From Viscum album (Eukaryota; Streptophyta; Magnoliopsida; Santalales; Viscaceae), in the NCBI GenBank assembly GCA_963277665.1, contig OY728125.1, positions 1,717,912,889 through 1,717,976,888 on the forward strand: a DNA stretch of 64,000 bases. Direction: 5' to 3'. The translations under genes and the position numbers were made by a program. This document shows positions 60,401-64,000 of the stretch, piece after piece. The notes under the pieces were generated by a model. That model was not told the DNA's origin, did no database searches, and saw nothing but the letters and a program-made list of their open reading frames with translations. The number at the start of each line of letters is the position of its first letter. Position 1 is the stretch's first letter.

Positions 60401-62080
60401 ACATTAAAATAATATTATATGATTAGTTTTTATAAACACTTATATTTTCTTCTTATATGGTTCTTCATGACTTTTTCAAGTGATAATATCATTATTCAAA
60501 TATTTGTTGTGAAAAATTATTTTTTTAATAAAATTAATCTTCATTTCTATTATCAAATATAAATCTATTTCCGTAAAATTATATATCTAATAAAAAATTT
60601 CATATTTTTTTACATTAATCTTTTTGAAATTATTAATGAAAATTAATTTTCCCCCATTATTCCTTATTACAGTTTTTTAATAGAATATCCTTATCACTTT
60701 CGGAGAAAAAACAGTTCTACACTTTTTCTATGAAAAATGAATGTTTTTAGGGAATGTAAATAATTACCTTTCATTATCTCATTGAATCATCCATTGAATG
60801 TTTATTATTTTTAATTATTTTTTTAATTTAATTTTACAAGAAACATATTTTCAAAATGACTTTCAAAATGAAAATAATATATTCCTCATGAGTGTTTTAA
60901 TGGTCTTTTTATGGTGTTTCGATTCATCAATGACAACAACCATTTAGCTTATGTATACTAAAATTGGGATATGTTTTATTTATAAAATCATTATTCTTCC
61001 CTTGGATGGTGTAATATCACTTTTACTATGTAAATAATTGATATTGACTTCCTTGATTAATTGTTTTTTAATAACATTCTATTGAGAGGTTCTCTTTATT
61101 ATGATCATTAGACATGAATTTACCCCAAAATATCTATATTATATACCACTTAGATGTTTATTTCATAAATAGTATATCATTTAACCATGTCATTTTCAAT
61201 GTGAAATTCAATTTGGGAATTATTGATAAATATATATCGTTTATTCGAATCTGATTTTTTATGTTATGGTATATTTTTTATAAGTTAAATAGATAATTCA
61301 ATATATAAGGAATTATTTCGACATGGAATACATGAGTTAGAGACTAGTTAATGAGTTCACTTTGAAACATGAGTAGTATTGTGAGATGAATCTGTTAGAT
61401 ATCCTTGCCTAAATTGGTTTTCATGCCATAATTTTAAACGATCATGAGGATAGATCATTAGAGTTTAAGTATCTTACACCAAAGAAATAGGATGTCTAGA
61501 AATTTATCATTTCCATATTTTTAGTCAATATTATTGTCCAAGGTATTTTCACAGTGATAATATATTTGGATGCATTTAATTATTAGTTATTAATTAAATG
61601 GACTATTTCATTCATTTATCTACCATTCCATATTGTTTATGACTTATCAGATTTTTTAAAAATAATTTGTGCTCACTTACATAACATTTCATATGGATTA
61701 TTCCTTATTTGGATACTTTAATAGCACGTGTTCTCATCTATCTATCATCCCATGTTTATTATTCTTATTGACCCAGGATATATTATTATTTACTTAAGAA
61801 TTATTAAGAATTTCAATTGCCCATATTTGGTTTCTTTTCCCCATGATTCTAGAAATATTATAATGATAGATATTCAAGAAAATTATAGATAAAATATTAA
61901 TATACTAGAAAAAATATATATTGTAAATTTTGAACTCAAATGTAATATGTCAATCTTGTGTGTATATAGTTTACCACAACAACTAATCTATTCGGCCCTT
62001 GGTGACTCAATTCCATGTATATTTCTTAGTGTAAAAAAATTAGGAACCATATTTTGGATATATGGGTGGGGGTCTCTATA
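57455..62080 (+). repeat. Diverged relative of the LARD LTR
   Basis: Matches the array LTRs in order. 58,075-58,150 (GTGAGTTTTTGGG .. TATCAATTTATGAT .. GTGAGAAATACTAGTG) aligns with the segment at about 23,455-23,535. A C-rich block with CATACAAAAGG at about 58,695 corresponds to the TATA region and lies about 3.38 kb from the end (3.43 kb in LTR 1). GACTACCGCC motifs occur at about 59,251 and 59,458, with a decayed one at about 59,635. The end ..CTCTATA is followed after two bases by a primer-site-like TGGTATCATAG, the same geometry as in the array. The left border is unclear. No gene recognised. Confidence 0.55.
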
Positions 62081-62082
62081 AT

Positions 62083-62093
62083 TGGTATCATAG
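62083..62093 (+). other. Primer-binding-site-like sequence
   Basis: TGGTATCATAG, two bases after ..CTCTATA. It matches TGGTATCAGAG at 10 of 11 positions. A leader ending in GTGTTTTAGAGAAG (about 62,180) follows, as in the array internal regions. Confidence 0.55.
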
Positions 62094-62608
62094 TGTAAGG
62101 AAATGGCCATCAACATTTCCTAATCTAATTAATTCAAATAGGTTCTTTTCGTAAATTAACAATGATATTTTCGTTTTTGTGTTTTAGAGAAGTAGATCAT
62201 GATTTATACATAGAAACACATACAATACATATGTAGGCACTTTTAATCAATATCCATTTTTCATAATATTAAACATTTAAAATAATTAATTATTTATTTT
62301 ATAGCAATACATAATGACATTAAAAATGAATTATTATTTTCCTTTACCCATCTATAAACACGTTGAGAAACAATTAAATTATGGGGTGGGGAAAAAGTAC
62401 AGAAAGGGACATAAAAAGGAAGAATGAAAGCCTTTTTACATGTATGAAAACATTCTCACAAATTTATATCTTTTAAACCTATGACATATTCTATTTAACA
62501 TACCTTATGAAATCATATGTTTCTAGTAAAACATTAGAAATTATTATAAATAATTAAGATATATTATAAAATAAATTTCATATCTCTTATACATATAATG
62601 TACCACTC

Positions 62609-62887
62609 TTGGATATATTGGGAGTAACCATCCTTGTTATTCATGGAATAACCATAATTATATATTCACATAATCTCTTTGTAGAAACCAAACTGGTTAA
62701 CTACATCCCTTTATATAACACATTAGAGAGATATAACAATCTCAAAAACACACTATTGATCAAAAATCCACTAATAATCATATTAAGTCCCATGAACCAT
62801 AACATGATTATAACAAATAAATCATGCACAAAACATTCATTCTTGGTGAAAATAAATTATCATTTTGAATTCCAACTTCATTTTTAA
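62609..62887 (+). CDS. Diverged, inverted homologue of the LTR antisense frame
   Basis: A 92-codon frame whose residues about 13-72 align without gaps to the 69-codon antisense frame of the array LTRs: GITIIIYSHNLFVET against GIPTTVYSLNLFGET, PLYNTLERY against VLPNALESY, and PMNHNMIITN against PKNHNIIIEH. Several identical residues use different third bases (Leu, Phe, Ser codons), as expected if the protein were selected. It lies here on the plus strand, so it comes from an element in the opposite orientation to the array. It may also be only a conserved DNA segment. Confidence 0.35.
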   Translation: MDILGVTILVIHGITIIIYSHNLFVETKLVNYIPLYNTLERYNNLKNTLLIKNPLIIILSPMNHNMIITNKSCTKHSFLVKINYHFEFQLHF

Positions 62888-64000
62888 TAAAACTCACACA
62901 TATAAATAAAAAAAATTATTTTAAAATATACTTTTAAATTGTAAAAGGAAACAATAAATCAATATGGAATTATGAAAGATGAAAAATGCAATTATTATAT
63001 ATAATTATAAAAATAATAAATAAATATAGTTTTAACATGGAAATATGATTTCTTAAACAAAATATCTTAACTTATAGTCAAAAGCATCATGTAATTATAA
63101 TTAATGTAATGTCTAATCATATTAGATTCATTAATAATTTAATTTAGAACCATTTTCACAATTTATATATTTATTTTCATTTGATTCAGTTTATTTTTGG
63201 CCAATTATATGAGATTTAAATATCATTGTCTTCGTTCTAGGAGGGATTGTTTCATGGATTTATGGTGAGTTCCTTTGAGTAAAATTATGGGGGTTCTTGT
63301 GAAATAAAATAAAAACTGCTGAAGTAGTATGAAATGGTATTAATATATTTCCCAAAAATTTAATGATCTAATATATATATTTTTTTATATGAGAATGGTT
63401 TATTTGAGAAAATATTAATGAAAAATGAAGGTTTTTTGTGGTTTTTCTAGCCATCACAAACTTGTTTTGTTTTATTAAATAATAAGTATATAAATTAGAT
63501 CCAGATCATTAAAAAAGATAAAATGAAAATATTAAATGAATCTTTAACTATAAAAATGTTTTTATATAAATCCTTGATGGTAGAAATTTAAAATTAAAAC
63601 ATTTCATCCATGAAGGCGATGAATCGACACATGAGAGACCATTCTTCAATTTTTTTAATAAGAGGAGAACAGAAGGGGTTTGATGAAGGATATTCCATAA
63701 AAAATTAAAAATATACTATTATTATGACAATTTAATTTTCATGGATATATTTATATTGTATTTTTGGATAATTTATAAGTAAATATGGACTGAAATAATC
63801 TAAAAGAGAATGAATTGCGGATTTTTCCACTAGAATGTTTTCTCCTTGGGAGCTTCCTTATGTAACATGGATTTTGTCTTATGGTGAGAGAAGTAGGTAT
63901 TAGACATGTGGAAGAGGATTAGGAAGGTAACTTGGTATAATATAGTCAAGGTAAAATTCTTTAGACATGTGAGGGTAAGGGTAGGTGTGGGTGTTATTTA
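62888..64000. other. AT-rich DNA, no gene recognised
   Basis: No coding motif found. It probably continues the inverted LTR-like relic for some distance (A/T tracts similar to the complement of about 26,860-26,990). The last 200 bp have somewhat higher G content. Confidence 0.45.

Overview
The window is plant nuclear DNA, strongly AT-rich, made almost entirely of nested and decayed transposable elements. I found no intact cellular gene. The plant assignment rests on three things: a Helitron carrying an intron-split RepHel gene plus a downstream RPA-like gene, Ty3/gypsy chromoviruses primed by initiator-Met tRNA, and a tRNA-derived SINE. The species cannot be named from the sequence.

Left part (1-21,095). 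A plus-strand gypsy integrase tail with chromodomain (about 1,390-1,715) runs into what looks like its own 3' LTR (from about 1,722). A Helitron starts at 3,766 (A|TC junction) inside that LTR. It carries a RepHel pseudogene (6,342-10,889) and an RPA-like pseudogene (11,023-13,180). Two G-rich tracts follow (13,905-14,215 and 14,868-15,715). The Helitron 3' end is not resolved. A small GC-rich remnant with repeated GCTACAGTA motifs lies at 17,552-17,841, followed by gene-free AT-rich DNA.

Centre and right (21,096-57,454). Three insertions are nested. (1) An old minus-strand gypsy integrase gene is split: its zinc-binding part lies at 57,248-57,454, its catalytic core at 21,656-21,937 and its C-terminal part at 21,096-21,480. 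(2) Inside it sits a minus-strand chromovirus of about 10.0 kb (ends 21,938 and 57,237), with 2.35 kb LTRs, an initiator-Met primer site and decayed gag-pol with chromodomain. (3) Inside the 3' LTR of that element, flanked by a near-perfect 5-bp duplication (GTCCC/ATCCC), sits a 25.3 kb tandem array (22,631-47,909) in plus orientation.

The array is the main discovery. It reads LTR-internal-LTR-internal-LTR-internal-LTR, with four LTRs of about 5.07 kb and three internal regions of only about 1.67 kb. It is a LARD-type non-autonomous retrotransposon. The internal region keeps a primer site, the start of a gag, an internal minus-strand SINE, the last codons of a chromovirus pol and a polypurine tract. 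Each LTR holds a TATA box with a pyrimidine-rich leader, a doubled palindromic motif about 215 bp apart, 200-bp-scale subrepeats and a 69-codon antisense reading frame open in all four copies.

Far right (57,455-64,000). A diverged relative of the same long LTR ends at 62,080 with a primer-site-like sequence just after it. An inverted piece of the antisense reading frame follows at 62,609-62,887. The remainder shows no gene.
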